From contig NZ_FOXE01000003.1 in assembly GCF_900115635.1 (NCBI RefSeq), forward strand, positions 62,001 through 126,000: a stretch of DNA of 64,000 bases. Reading direction: 5' to 3'. The notes below the pieces were generated by a model that worked only from the letters and a program-made list of their open reading frames with translations, was not told the origin of the DNA and made no database searches. Positions 33,099 through 41,166 of the stretch are shown here, piece after piece. The position numbers and the translations under genes were made by a program. The stretch comes from Oscillibacter sp. PC13 (GTDB taxonomy: Bacteria > Bacillota > Clostridia > Oscillospirales > Oscillospiraceae). The first letter of the stretch is position 1; the number at the start of each line of letters is the position of its first letter.

Positions 33099-33884
33099 TT
33101 GGAAAACCCCGTATTTAAGCTGGAAAAAGTGCTCCGTTCCAAGTCTGTGGAAGAGATGCAGGATTTTGAGGGGCCGTTGGATTTGATTCTGTTTCTTTTG
33201 GGCAAAAATAAGATGGAGATCCAGGATATCTCCATCTCTTTGATCTGCGACCAGTATATGATCTGGCTGGAACAGCGGCAGAAAATGGATTTGGATGTCG
33301 CCAGCGAGTTTGTGACAATGGCATCCCATCTGGTTTATATCAAAACCCGCATGCTGCTTTCCATTGAGGACGCGGAGGCCCAAAGCGAAATGGACGCCTT
33401 AATTCAATCGTTGGAGGAGCGACGGCGGAATGAGAGCTATGCCCGGATGAAGTCCCTGGCGGAGAAGCTGAGTCCGATGGGGGAATTTGGCCGGAATATC
33501 CTGACGCGAAATCCGGAACCTGTGGAGCGGGGAAAAATTTATGAGTATTCTCAGGACCCAGGTGATTTGATTTTGGCCATGGCGGAAATTCAAAACCGGG
33601 CGGAACGGACGCTTCCGCCGCCGAAAACGGCGTTTCAAGACATTGTGCAGCATGAGCCGTACCCGGTAGAAAACAAAGCGCGGGAGATTATCCAGCGTCT
33701 GAAGCAGCATGGCATTACCAGCTTCCGGCTGCTGTTCCGGGGCAATCGCAGCCGCAGCGAGGTTGTGGCAACCTTCCTGGCGGTGCTGGAGCTGTGCCGG
33801 GCCCGTATTCTGCATTTGGCGGGCTCAGAAACGGACTGCACGGTTCGCCAGGAGCGGGAACTGCCAGAGAATCTGACCTTGTAA
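33099..33884 (+). CDS. scpA: Segregation and condensation protein A
   Basis: 261 residues from a TTG start, chosen because GAGGTGA lies five bases upstream and the protein then begins ENPVFKLEKVLR. FEGPLDLILFLLGKNKMEIQDISISLICDQYM is the kleisin N-terminal SMC-neck-binding helix. The C-terminal winged helix is ITSFRLLFRGNRSRSEVVATFLAVLEL. ScpA bridges the SMC heads in chromosome condensation. Partner scpB is 13 bases downstream. Confidence 0.95.
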   Translation: MENPVFKLEKVLRSKSVEEMQDFEGPLDLILFLLGKNKMEIQDISISLICDQYMIWLEQRQKMDLDVASEFVTMASHLVYIKTRMLLSIEDAEAQSEMDALIQSLEERRRNESYARMKSLAEKLSPMGEFGRNILTRNPEPVERGKIYEYSQDPGDLILAMAEIQNRAERTLPPPKTAFQDIVQHEPYPVENKAREIIQRLKQHGITSFRLLFRGNRSRSEVVATFLAVLELCRARILHLAGSETDCTVRQERELPENLTL

Positions 33885-33897
33885 GGAGAGGCTGTCC

Positions 33898-34536
33898 ATG
33901 GAGATGAAAGAGATTGAATCCGCCGTTGAGGGCATTTTGTTTGCCTCCGGCGAGCCGGTACAGGAGGATCGCATCTGCATGGCCCTGGAGATCGACCGTC
34001 CGGCGGCGGAACAAGTGCTGCAGAAGCTGATGGACTATTATGCCTATGAGCGCAGGGGGATTCGGCTGCTGCACATGGAGGACAGCTGGCAGCTCTGCTC
34101 GGCTCCCGATTATGCGGATGTGATCCGAAAGGCCTTTGAAATCCGTAAGCCCGCCAAGCTGAGCCAGCCGGCTATGGAAGTTTTAACAATCATTGCCTAC
34201 TACCAGCCCACTACCCGGGCCTATGTGGATCAAATCCGCGGCGTGGACAGCGCCTATACCGTGGGACTGCTTCTGGAGCGGAAGCTGATTGAGGAGTGCG
34301 GGCGTTTGCAGGTGCCTGGACGCCCGCATCTGTACCGCACCACAAAGCAGTTCCTTCGGGCTTTCCATTTGTCCAGTCTGGATGATTTGCCGGAGATGCC
34401 GGATCTTGGCGGTGAGGGACAGATGCGCTTAAATGAAAATGGGGAGATCGTGGATCCCATACAGATGCCGGAGCTTACCGGCAGTGACGCGCCAGAGACC
34501 GGCCCCACGTCGGAGGGGAAATCCGCGGAGCTCTGA
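33898..34536 (+). CDS. scpB: Segregation and condensation protein B
   Basis: 212 residues with AAGGAGAGG upstream of ATG. Two winged-helix domains: IESAVEGILFASGEPVQEDRI and LSQPAMEVLTIIAYYQPTTRAYVDQIRGVDS, then the RKLIEECGRLQVPGRPHLYRTT close. A ~45-residue acidic/Pro-Ser tail follows the second domain. Binds ScpA as a dimer in the SMC complex. Confidence 0.95.
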   Translation: MEMKEIESAVEGILFASGEPVQEDRICMALEIDRPAAEQVLQKLMDYYAYERRGIRLLHMEDSWQLCSAPDYADVIRKAFEIRKPAKLSQPAMEVLTIIAYYQPTTRAYVDQIRGVDSAYTVGLLLERKLIEECGRLQVPGRPHLYRTTKQFLRAFHLSSLDDLPEMPDLGGEGQMRLNENGEIVDPIQMPELTGSDAPETGPTSEGKSAEL

Positions 34537-34588
34537 GGAATTCTGCTGTGATGGTATACCGCCCCAGCAAAAAAGGAGATGACAGGCC

Positions 34589-35251
34589 TTGTTCTGGCGT
34601 TGGATATTGGGCATTCTTCTTTTTCTTGGCCTGCTCATCTGGCGGATCCGCTTGGGCCTGCGGCTTTCCTCCCATGGGGAGCGCGTCGATGCGGAATTGA
34701 TGGTTGGACCCTTCCGCATTCCACTGACCGCAAAAGAAAAGCAGCCTGCCCCTGTGAAAAAGGCAAAGCCGAAGAGGTCGGAAAAAACGGGAGTTCCAGC
34801 GGTGAAAAAGATTCCAAAGCCCACGCTGGAGGATATCAAGGACGCATGGCGCACCTTGGCGCCAAAGTGCAAACGGGCACTTTGGCGCACACGGCGGAGT
34901 ATCCGGCTGCATCCTCTCCAGGTGGATGTGTGCCTTGCCGGCGGGAGGGATCCCGCCGCTGCGGCTGAACTGTACGGATATGCCCATGCGGCAGTCTGGA
35001 CGGTGATGCCGGCTTTGGAGCAGCTGCTGGCGGTGCCGGATCCGCACATTCATATTGGAATTGATTTTGACGCAGAAGAGACGAGGGTAACCGGAGAACT
35101 CGGCATTTCCATTCGCCTCGGAACCCTGATTGCCGTGGGGGTTGGAATCGGCCTCCCGGCACTGCGATGGTTCCTCCGCTTTTACAGGCGGCGGAAACGG
35201 GATCCGGATCCAAAGCGGGAAACGATACAATCCGCAGATACGGCTGCATAA
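34589..35251 (+). CDS. DUF2953 domain-containing protein
   Basis: 220 residues from TTG, with AAGGAGATGA ten bases upstream. N-terminal membrane helix (FWRWILGILLFLGLLIW), a Lys/Pro-rich linker (residues 48-80), then the DUF2953 core (RLHPLQVDVCLAGGRDPAAAAELYGYAHA...PHIHIGIDFD). A second hydrophobic segment and a very basic tail (RFYRRRKRDPDPKR) close it. It commonly neighbours ytfJ in spore formers, so a spore role is likely but not shown. Confidence 0.85.
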   Translation: MFWRWILGILLFLGLLIWRIRLGLRLSSHGERVDAELMVGPFRIPLTAKEKQPAPVKKAKPKRSEKTGVPAVKKIPKPTLEDIKDAWRTLAPKCKRALWRTRRSIRLHPLQVDVCLAGGRDPAAAAELYGYAHAAVWTVMPALEQLLAVPDPHIHIGIDFDAEETRVTGELGISIRLGTLIAVGVGIGLPALRWFLRFYRRRKRDPDPKRETIQSADTAA

Positions 35252-35266
35252 GAAAGGACGATTTTT

Positions 35267-35668
35267 ATGGACAACTCGATGGACAAAAAACATCCCTTAA
35301 ATGACCTGATGCGCTCCACAATGGAGAAGATCCACGAGATGGTGGACACCAATACCATCGTAGGAGAGCCAATTACCACGCCGGATGGTGTGACGCTAAT
35401 TCCGATCTCCAAGATCAGCTTTGGATTTGGCAGCGGCGGCGGAGACTATGGCAAGACCACGCCAAAGGAAAACTTCGGCGGCGGCAGCGCGGCGGGCGTC
35501 AAAATTGATCCCGTGGCGTTTTTGATTATCAAGGATGGGTCAACCCGGGTTCTTCCGGTGGCGGTTCCGCCGGTGTCCACAGTAGACCGCGTTGTGGAAA
35601 TGGTTCCCGATATCATGGATAAAGTGGAAAAATATTTCGACAAGAAAGAAGAAAAAGAATCCATCTGA
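35267..35668 (+). CDS. ytfJ: GerW family sporulation protein (YtfJ)
   Basis: 133 residues; AAAGGACG precedes the ATG. Family signature: LMRSTMEKIHEMVDTNTIVGEPITTPDGVTLIPISKISFGFGSGGGDYG, a Gly-rich loop, then KIDPVAFLIIKDGSTRVLPV. Required for spore germination in Bacillus and carried in most spore formers. Fourth downstream gene of the scpAB operon and 42 bases ahead of dacF. Confidence 0.95.
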   Translation: MDNSMDKKHPLNDLMRSTMEKIHEMVDTNTIVGEPITTPDGVTLIPISKISFGFGSGGGDYGKTTPKENFGGGSAAGVKIDPVAFLIIKDGSTRVLPVAVPPVSTVDRVVEMVPDIMDKVEKYFDKKEEKESI

Positions 35669-35677
35669 AAGGGGTAT

Positions 35678-35711
35678 ACTACCATCACCATATTTGCGAG
35701 GTGATGGTAGT
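35678..35711 (+). promoter_or_regulatory. 12-bp perfect hairpin covering the ribosome site of the DacF-type gene
   Basis: ACTACCATCACC (35678-35689) is exactly complementary to GGTGATGGTAGT (35700-35711) with a ten-base loop. The Shine-Dalgarno GAGGTGAT and the first base of the TTG start lie within or next to the second arm, so folding would hide the start site. No T-run follows. Confidence 0.7.
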
Positions 35712-36811
35712 TGCCAAAGTATGCACAAAAGCTTATCAGCGGCTTCTTAACGGTTGTTTTTCTGTTTGGTGTATTTCCTTGTCAGGCCTTTGCCATCAGC
35801 ACTTCTGCTGCTGCGGCCATTTTGATGGACGTGGACAGCGGCCGGGTGCTGTATGCCCAAAATGCCGACGCCAAAATGTTGATTGCCAGTACCACAAAGA
35901 TTATGACGGCCTTGGTAGCCATTGAGCAAGGGGATCTGGACGCCGCTGTGAAGGTCAGCCGGGAGGCGGCCTATACCGAGGGATCCTCCATGTATTTGAA
36001 AGAAGGAGAGACCCTGACACTGGAGACGCTGCTGTATGGCCTTTTGCTGTGCTCCGGAAACGACGCGGCTGTGGCCATTGCGGACGCAGTGGGCGGCAGT
36101 CAGGAGGGCTTTGTGGAGCTGATGAACGCCAAAGCCCGGGAGCTGGAAATGACTGGCTCCTCTTTTGCCAACCCAAATGGGCTGGACGATGAACAGCACT
36201 ACTCCACTGCCCGGGATATGGCAAAACTCGCCTGCGCCGCGGTGGAGAATGAGACACTGGTACGAATTGCTTCCACCCGGCAGGTAACCATCGGCGGGCG
36301 TACCATGAGCAACCATAATAAGCTGCTGCATTATATGGATGGGTGCATTGGATTAAAGACCGGTTATACCAAGGCGGCGGGCCGCACGCTTGTCAGCTGT
36401 GCAGAGCAGGATGGACAGCGTCTGGTAGCTGTGACGCTGCAGGACGGCAATGACTGGGCGGATCATCAAAGCCTGTATGAGTACGGCTTTTCTGCCTATC
36501 CCGCACAACGGGGCGCAACCATCGGACAGATGGTCGAACGCGCTGATGTTCTGGACGGAGTTAAGAGCACGGTGCCACTGGTGGCGGCAGATAGTTTTTC
36601 ATGGCCTCTGGCAGAGGGAGAGAAGCTGACCTGTGTGGTAGAGCGCTCCGGCCCTTTGACAGCCCCCGTGTCCGCCGGGACGCCGGCGGGAGAGGCGGTC
36701 TTTTCCGTGAACGGAAAGGAAGTAGGGCGGATTGCCCTGCTGTGCGGCGCCGATGTGATGCCGCGGGTAGAGCCTGCCATTCACCTCCTGAAGCTTGGGC
36801 TTCCGGGGTAA
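35711..36811 (+). CDS. dacF: D-alanyl-D-alanine carboxypeptidase (DacF/PBP5-type)
   Basis: 366 residues from a TTG start placed behind GAGGTGAT. Signal peptide KLISGFLTVVFLFGVFPCQAFA. The acyl-enzyme Ser is in ASTTKIM, the second motif is CSGND and the third is KTGYTKAAG. A C-terminal PBP5-type beta domain ends in a short amphipathic membrane anchor. It removes the terminal D-Ala from muropeptides outside the membrane; DacF homologues act in forespore cortex synthesis. Downstream of gerW, consistent with sporulation. The symbol is by type and context. Confidence 0.88.
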   Translation: MPKYAQKLISGFLTVVFLFGVFPCQAFAISTSAAAAILMDVDSGRVLYAQNADAKMLIASTTKIMTALVAIEQGDLDAAVKVSREAAYTEGSSMYLKEGETLTLETLLYGLLLCSGNDAAVAIADAVGGSQEGFVELMNAKARELEMTGSSFANPNGLDDEQHYSTARDMAKLACAAVENETLVRIASTRQVTIGGRTMSNHNKLLHYMDGCIGLKTGYTKAAGRTLVSCAEQDGQRLVAVTLQDGNDWADHQSLYEYGFSAYPAQRGATIGQMVERADVLDGVKSTVPLVAADSFSWPLAEGEKLTCVVERSGPLTAPVSAGTPAGEAVFSVNGKEVGRIALLCGADVMPRVEPAIHLLKLGLPG

Positions 36812-36837
36812 AAGCAGCGGAGAGAATGAGGAAAGTG

Positions 36838-37545
36838 ATGGAAGAAAGATTACAAAAACTGCTGTCGGCAGCGGGAATTTGCTCCCGCCGGGCGGCGGAA
36901 GACTATATTATGGCAGGCCGGGTGATCGTCAATGGGGAGAAAGCGGAGCTTGGCCGGCGAGCGGATCCAGAACGGGATGACATCCGGGTAGACGGCATGC
37001 CGCTGCCAGGGAGGGAGGAGAAGGTCTACATTCTTTTAAATAAGCCACGTGGATACGTAACCACGCTGTCTGACGAGAAGGGACGGAAGACGGTTGCTCA
37101 ACTGGTGGCGGACTGTGGCGCGAGAGTCTATCCGGTGGGACGGCTGGATCTGAACTCGGAGGGACTGCTTCTGATGACCAACGACGGGGGGCTCATGCAG
37201 CACCTTCTGCACCCGAGTCATCAGATTTCCAAAACCTATCACGTCTTTGTGTACGGAGACATTGACGGGGCTGCGGAACGGCTGTCCGCCGTGACCGATT
37301 TGGATGGGGAGGCTATCCGCCCGGCCCGGGTGGAAATGCTGCGCCAAACATGCGAGACTGCGGAACTGGCTGTCACCATCCACGAAGGGAAAAACCGCCA
37401 AATCCGCCGGATGTGTGCCCAGTGCGGACTGACGGTGAAGCGGCTGCGGCGGGTGCGGGAGCACACGCTGGAGCTGGGAGATCTGCCTGCAGGCAAATGG
37501 AGGCAATTGACAGGCCGGGAGATTGCAGATTTGAAAAATGCATGA
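36838..37545 (+). CDS. rluB: 23S rRNA pseudouridine synthase (RluB/RsuA family)
   Basis: 235 residues from ATG at 36838 behind GAGGAAA; an ATG four codons earlier is possible. N-terminal S4 domain (LQKLLSAAGICSRRAAEDYIMAGRVIVNG). Catalytic Asp lies in VGRLDLNSEGLLLMTNDG near residue 103, and KNRQIRRM follows. Converts specific uridines of large-subunit rRNA to pseudouridine. Last gene of the operon, closed by a terminator. Confidence 0.93.
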   Translation: MEERLQKLLSAAGICSRRAAEDYIMAGRVIVNGEKAELGRRADPERDDIRVDGMPLPGREEKVYILLNKPRGYVTTLSDEKGRKTVAQLVADCGARVYPVGRLDLNSEGLLLMTNDGGLMQHLLHPSHQISKTYHVFVYGDIDGAAERLSAVTDLDGEAIRPARVEMLRQTCETAELAVTIHEGKNRQIRRMCAQCGLTVKRLRRVREHTLELGDLPAGKWRQLTGREIADLKNA

Positions 37546-37569
37546 TATTCCTGCAGCGCAGGGAGAATG

Positions 37570-37593
37570 GCCGCCGCAGGCGGCTGTTTTTTT
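37570..37593 (+). terminator. Intrinsic terminator after rluB
   Basis: GCCGCC pairs with GGCGGC over a three-base loop, followed two bases later by seven T residues. Confidence 0.75.
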
Positions 37594-37655
37594 GAAAAAG
37601 CCTGAAATTTTGCGGAATTTTTTGCAAGTTTGCATAAAATTCCTGCAAAATATGT

Positions 37656-37683
37656 TTGAATGGCATCTGATTTGTGGTACAAT
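37656..37683 (+). promoter_or_regulatory. SigA promoter for the RpiR-ispH/rpsA gene run
   Basis: TTGAAT (37656-37661), 16-base spacer, TACAAT (37678-37683), 60 bases before the GTG start. Confidence 0.7.
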
Positions 37684-37742
37684 ACCGCAGGAAACAAGTT
37701 CAGAATCTACAAACCATGTGCTGAAAGGCGGAGGAATCAACC

Positions 37743-38609
37743 GTGGCCAAGAGCATTTTACATATGATTGAGAGCAGTATGAGCGGCTTTTCAAAAGGGC
37801 AGAAGCTGATTGGAAATTATATTCTGCAAAACTATGACAAGGCTGCCTTTATGACAGCCAGCAAGCTTGGAAAAAAGGTAGGCGTCAGCGAATCCACGGT
37901 GGTGCGCTTTGCCTCGGAGTTGGGGTACGACGGCTACCCAAGTATGCAGCGTGCCCTGCAGGAGATGATCCGCAGCCGCCTGACTTCCACCCAGCGGATT
38001 CAGCAGGCAGGGGATTTGCTCTCCGGACAGGATGTGCTGGCCACAGTCATGCAGTCGGATATTGACAAGCTGCGGATGGTGGTGGACGAGGGAGACCGTC
38101 TGGAATTTGACAAGGTGGTCAATCAGATTATGAGCGCCCGGCACCTCTATATTCTGGGTGTGCGCTCTTCTTCCTTTGTGGCGGGATATCTGAATTTTTA
38201 CATGCATTTGCTGTTTGAAAAGGTTACCTTGGTTCAGTCCAACGCCGCCGGGGAGATTTTTGAGCAGCTGTTCCGCATCGGCCCAGGGGATGTGATGATT
38301 GCTGTCAGCTTTCCGCGCTATTCCCGGGTGACGGTGAATACGGTGAAATTCGCCCGGGATCGGGGGGCCACCATCGTTGCCATTACGGACAACGAGCTTT
38401 CACCGGTCTACCAGATGGCGGACTCTGCACTGCTGGCCCCCAGCGAGATGTTCTCTTTTGTGGACTCCATGGTGGCTCCGCTGTCTTTGATCAATGCCCT
38501 GTTGGTGGCTGTCGGATACCGGATGGGTACAGACGTTTCCAAAACTTTTGGGGAGCTGGAGGATATTTGGAACGAATACGGTGTTTTTGGAAAGATGGAT
38601 GATGAGTAA
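37743..38609 (+). CDS. MurR/RpiR family transcriptional regulator
   Basis: 288 residues; GTG start behind GGCGGAGGAA. N-terminal HTH_6 domain (TASKLGKKVGVSESTVVRFASELGYDGYPSMQRALQ). A SIS sugar-phosphate-binding domain follows (LYILGVRSSSFVAGYLNFYMHLL ... DVMIAVSFPRYSRVTVNTVKFARDRGATIVAITD). RpiR proteins sense phosphosugars and control sugar or amino-sugar use; no sugar genes are adjacent. It overlaps the next flavoprotein gene by eight bases. Confidence 0.93.
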   Translation: MAKSILHMIESSMSGFSKGQKLIGNYILQNYDKAAFMTASKLGKKVGVSESTVVRFASELGYDGYPSMQRALQEMIRSRLTSTQRIQQAGDLLSGQDVLATVMQSDIDKLRMVVDEGDRLEFDKVVNQIMSARHLYILGVRSSSFVAGYLNFYMHLLFEKVTLVQSNAAGEIFEQLFRIGPGDVMIAVSFPRYSRVTVNTVKFARDRGATIVAITDNELSPVYQMADSALLAPSEMFSFVDSMVAPLSLINALLVAVGYRMGTDVSKTFGELEDIWNEYGVFGKMDDE

Positions 38610-39846
38610 GAAAATTGTAATAGTGGGCGGCGGGGCCGCAGGCATGATGGCTGCCATCTCTGCTGCGGAAAAGAGTGCTGCAGTGACATTGCTGGAGCCA
38701 AATGAACGGCTTGGAAAAAAGCTGAATATTACCGGCAAGGGCCGGTGCAATGTCACCAACAACGCAGATTTGCAGACGCTCCTGGCCAACGTGCCAAAGA
38801 ATGGAAAGTTTTTGTACAGTGCGTTTTCCCGGTTTGACGGCAGGGACGCCATGGCTTTTTTTGAGCGGCTGGGCGTTCCGCTGAAAACAGAACGGGGAAA
38901 TCGGGTGTTTCCGGTCAGCGACCGCTCGTTTGATGTCAGCGCCGCACTGGAGCGGCGGCTGAAAACTCTCAAAGTCCGCTTGCTGCGGGACCGGGCCCTC
39001 TCGCTGGACATAGCGGATGGAATGGTGACCGGGGTAAGGGGAGAGCAGGGAAGCTACCCCGCCGGAGCGGTTGTTCTGGCCACCGGCGGCGTCTCCTATC
39101 CAGCCACCGGATCCACAGGCGAGGGGCACCGTTTGGCCCGGGAGGCCGGGCACACGGTGACACCGCTGCAAGGATCTTTGGTGCCGCTGCGGGACTTCGG
39201 CGTAGGCCGGGATTTGCAGGGACTGAGCCTGCGCAACGTGGCGCTCACCGTTTTTGAAAACGATAAAAAAATCTATATGGATTTTGGAGAGCTGCTGTTT
39301 ACGCACTTTGGCGTCAGCGGGCCGCTGGTGTTGTCGGCCTCTGCCCATATGCGCCACTTCGACAAAAAGGCGTACCGCCTGGAGATTGACCTGAAGCCGG
39401 CACTGGACGAAGGACAGCTGGACAAGCGGCTGCTGTCGGACTTTGCCAAGTACGCCAACCACGACTTCGCCAACGCGCTGAACGATTTGCTGCCACAGAA
39501 GCTGATTCCAACGGTGGTGGCCTGGTCTGAAATTCCGCCACATCAGAAGGTCCATGACCTCACCCGGGAGCAGCGGCAGGGTCTGATACGGATTCTCAAG
39601 CATTTTCCTGTTGTCATCGCCGGTCCCTGCCCTGTCACAGATGCCATTGTGACCTCTGGGGGCGTAAAGGTGTCTGAAATTAACCCAACAACAATGGAAT
39701 CAAAGATTGTAAAGGGATTGTACTTTGCGGGTGAACTGATTGATGTGGATGCCTACACCGGCGGATTCAACCTGCAGATCGCCTGGGCTACCGGCCATGC
39801 TGCCGGCCAGGCCGCGGCAGAATGTAACCAAGGAGACGAGAACTGA
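38602..39846 (+). CDS. BaiN/HI0933-family FAD-dependent oxidoreductase
   Basis: 414 residues; ATG at 38602 follows GGAAAG and overlaps the RpiR stop (ATG at 38599 is an alternative). IVIVGGGAAGMMAAISAA is the FAD loop; NERLGKKLNITGKGRCNVTN is the family signature near residue 33. It closes with GLYFAGELIDVDAYTGGFNLQIAWATGHAAG. Similar proteins reduce bile-acid double bonds in gut Clostridia (BaiN) but most members are uncharacterised. Adjacent to cmk, as in many Clostridia. Confidence 0.9.
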   Translation: MSKKIVIVGGGAAGMMAAISAAEKSAAVTLLEPNERLGKKLNITGKGRCNVTNNADLQTLLANVPKNGKFLYSAFSRFDGRDAMAFFERLGVPLKTERGNRVFPVSDRSFDVSAALERRLKTLKVRLLRDRALSLDIADGMVTGVRGEQGSYPAGAVVLATGGVSYPATGSTGEGHRLAREAGHTVTPLQGSLVPLRDFGVGRDLQGLSLRNVALTVFENDKKIYMDFGELLFTHFGVSGPLVLSASAHMRHFDKKAYRLEIDLKPALDEGQLDKRLLSDFAKYANHDFANALNDLLPQKLIPTVVAWSEIPPHQKVHDLTREQRQGLIRILKHFPVVIAGPCPVTDAIVTSGGVKVSEINPTTMESKIVKGLYFAGELIDVDAYTGGFNLQIAWATGHAAGQAAAECNQGDEN

Positions 39847-39847
39847 T

Positions 39848-40525
39848 TTGAACTGTTTCAGTATTGCAATCGACGGCCCCTCCGGCGCAGGAAAGAGCAC
39901 CTTGGCCCGGAGCCTGGCCAAAAAGCTTGGATATTTATATGTGGATACCGGCGCCATCTATCGCACCATCGGCTATTACGCCTGGAAGCAGGGGGTGGAC
40001 CCAAAGGAGGAGGCTGCGGTTCTGGCGCTGCTGCCGAAGGTGCAGGTCGAGCTGACCTATGGAGAGGACGGGCTGCAGCATATGCTGCTGAACGGGGAGG
40101 ATGTGACGCGGGAGATCCGCCTGCCTGAGATCTCACTGTACGCCTCCGCAGTTTCCGCCCACCCCGGCGTGCGGTCCTTTCTGCTGGACATGCAGCGCCA
40201 GCTGGCCCGGAGCCATCACGTCATTATGGATGGCCGGGACATCGGAACCGTGGTGCTGCCGGACGCGGATGTGAAGATTTTTCTGACGGCCTCGGCAGAG
40301 GCGCGGACAAAGCGGCGGATGCTGGAGCTGGAACAGCGGGGGACGCCGGAGCCGTATGAAAAGATTTTAAAGGAAATCCAGGAGCGGGACTGGAACGACT
40401 CCCACCGGACAGCCGCTCCGCTCCGCCAGGCAGAGGACGCCGTCCTGGTGGATACCACGGATTTGAACTTCCAGCAAAGCGAAGAGGCGCTGCTGACCAT
40501 TATCAAGGAGAAGACTGGAGCATGA
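39848..40525 (+). CDS. cmk: Cytidylate kinase
   Basis: 225 residues from a TTG: no ATG or GTG precedes IAIDGPSGAGKSTLA, and AGGAG lies 12 bases upstream. P-loop GPSGAGKST at residues ~9-17. Further motifs DTGAIYRTI, MDGRDIGTVVLPDADVKIFLTASAEARTKRR and RDWNDSHR are those of bacterial CMP kinases. Makes CDP/dCDP in the cytosol. The next gene starts inside its stop (ATGA). Confidence 0.95.
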   Translation: MNCFSIAIDGPSGAGKSTLARSLAKKLGYLYVDTGAIYRTIGYYAWKQGVDPKEEAAVLALLPKVQVELTYGEDGLQHMLLNGEDVTREIRLPEISLYASAVSAHPGVRSFLLDMQRQLARSHHVIMDGRDIGTVVLPDADVKIFLTASAEARTKRRMLELEQRGTPEPYEKILKEIQERDWNDSHRTAAPLRQAEDAVLVDTTDLNFQQSEEALLTIIKEKTGA

Positions 40526-41166
40526 AGCCAATCACTCGTTTCTTTACAATTGTTTACTACATTGGACGCATTTTGACGGCCATCTTGTACCCCACAACTG
40601 TGGAGGGAATGGAGAAGCTGCCCAAAAGCGGCGTACTGTTGTGCCCCAACCATGCCAGCAACTGGGATCCGATTCTGGTGGCGCTGCGGCTGCCCGTCAA
40701 TTACCGTCTGCATATTATGGCAAAGGCGGATCTCTTTAAAAATCCAATTTTGGCATGGATTTTGCAGCACTTGGGGGCGTTTCCTGTCAGCAGGGGAAAT
40801 TCGGACATTCAGTCCGTCAAAACCGCGATGCAGGCCATTAAATCCGGTGACAACCTGCTGATTTTTCCAGAGGGAACTGTGATCCGGAACGGAATTGGAT
40901 ATCACGACGGCCTGCCCGCCCACGCCAAAGGCGGCGTGGCAGTTATTGGTGTGCGGACCGGCGCCGTGATGGTACCGGTGTTTGTGGACGGTCCCAAAAA
41001 GCCTTTCCGCCGCAGCCGTATCGTCTTTGGAGATCCATACGAACCAGTATACAGCGGCCGTCATGGAACCTCGGAGGAGATGCAGAAAATCGCCGACGAT
41101 ATTCTGACCGCCGCCTATGCGCTGGGCGGGCAGGCAGTAGGAGGGAAGCCGCTGTGCGAAACGTGA
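40522..41166 (+). CDS. plsC: 1-acyl-sn-glycerol-3-phosphate acyltransferase
   Basis: 214 residues, ATG overlapping the cmk stop. The HX4D active site is NHASNWDP near residue 50, and the substrate-binding block is FPEGTVIRNG. A hydrophobic N-terminus anchors it to the inner membrane face. It adds the second acyl chain to make phosphatidate. It overlaps ispH by 13 bases, so cmk, plsC and ispH-rpsA are tightly linked. Confidence 0.95.
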   Translation: MKPITRFFTIVYYIGRILTAILYPTTVEGMEKLPKSGVLLCPNHASNWDPILVALRLPVNYRLHIMAKADLFKNPILAWILQHLGAFPVSRGNSDIQSVKTAMQAIKSGDNLLIFPEGTVIRNGIGYHDGLPAHAKGGVAVIGVRTGAVMVPVFVDGPKKPFRRSRIVFGDPYEPVYSGRHGTSEEMQKIADDILTAAYALGGQAVGGKPLCET

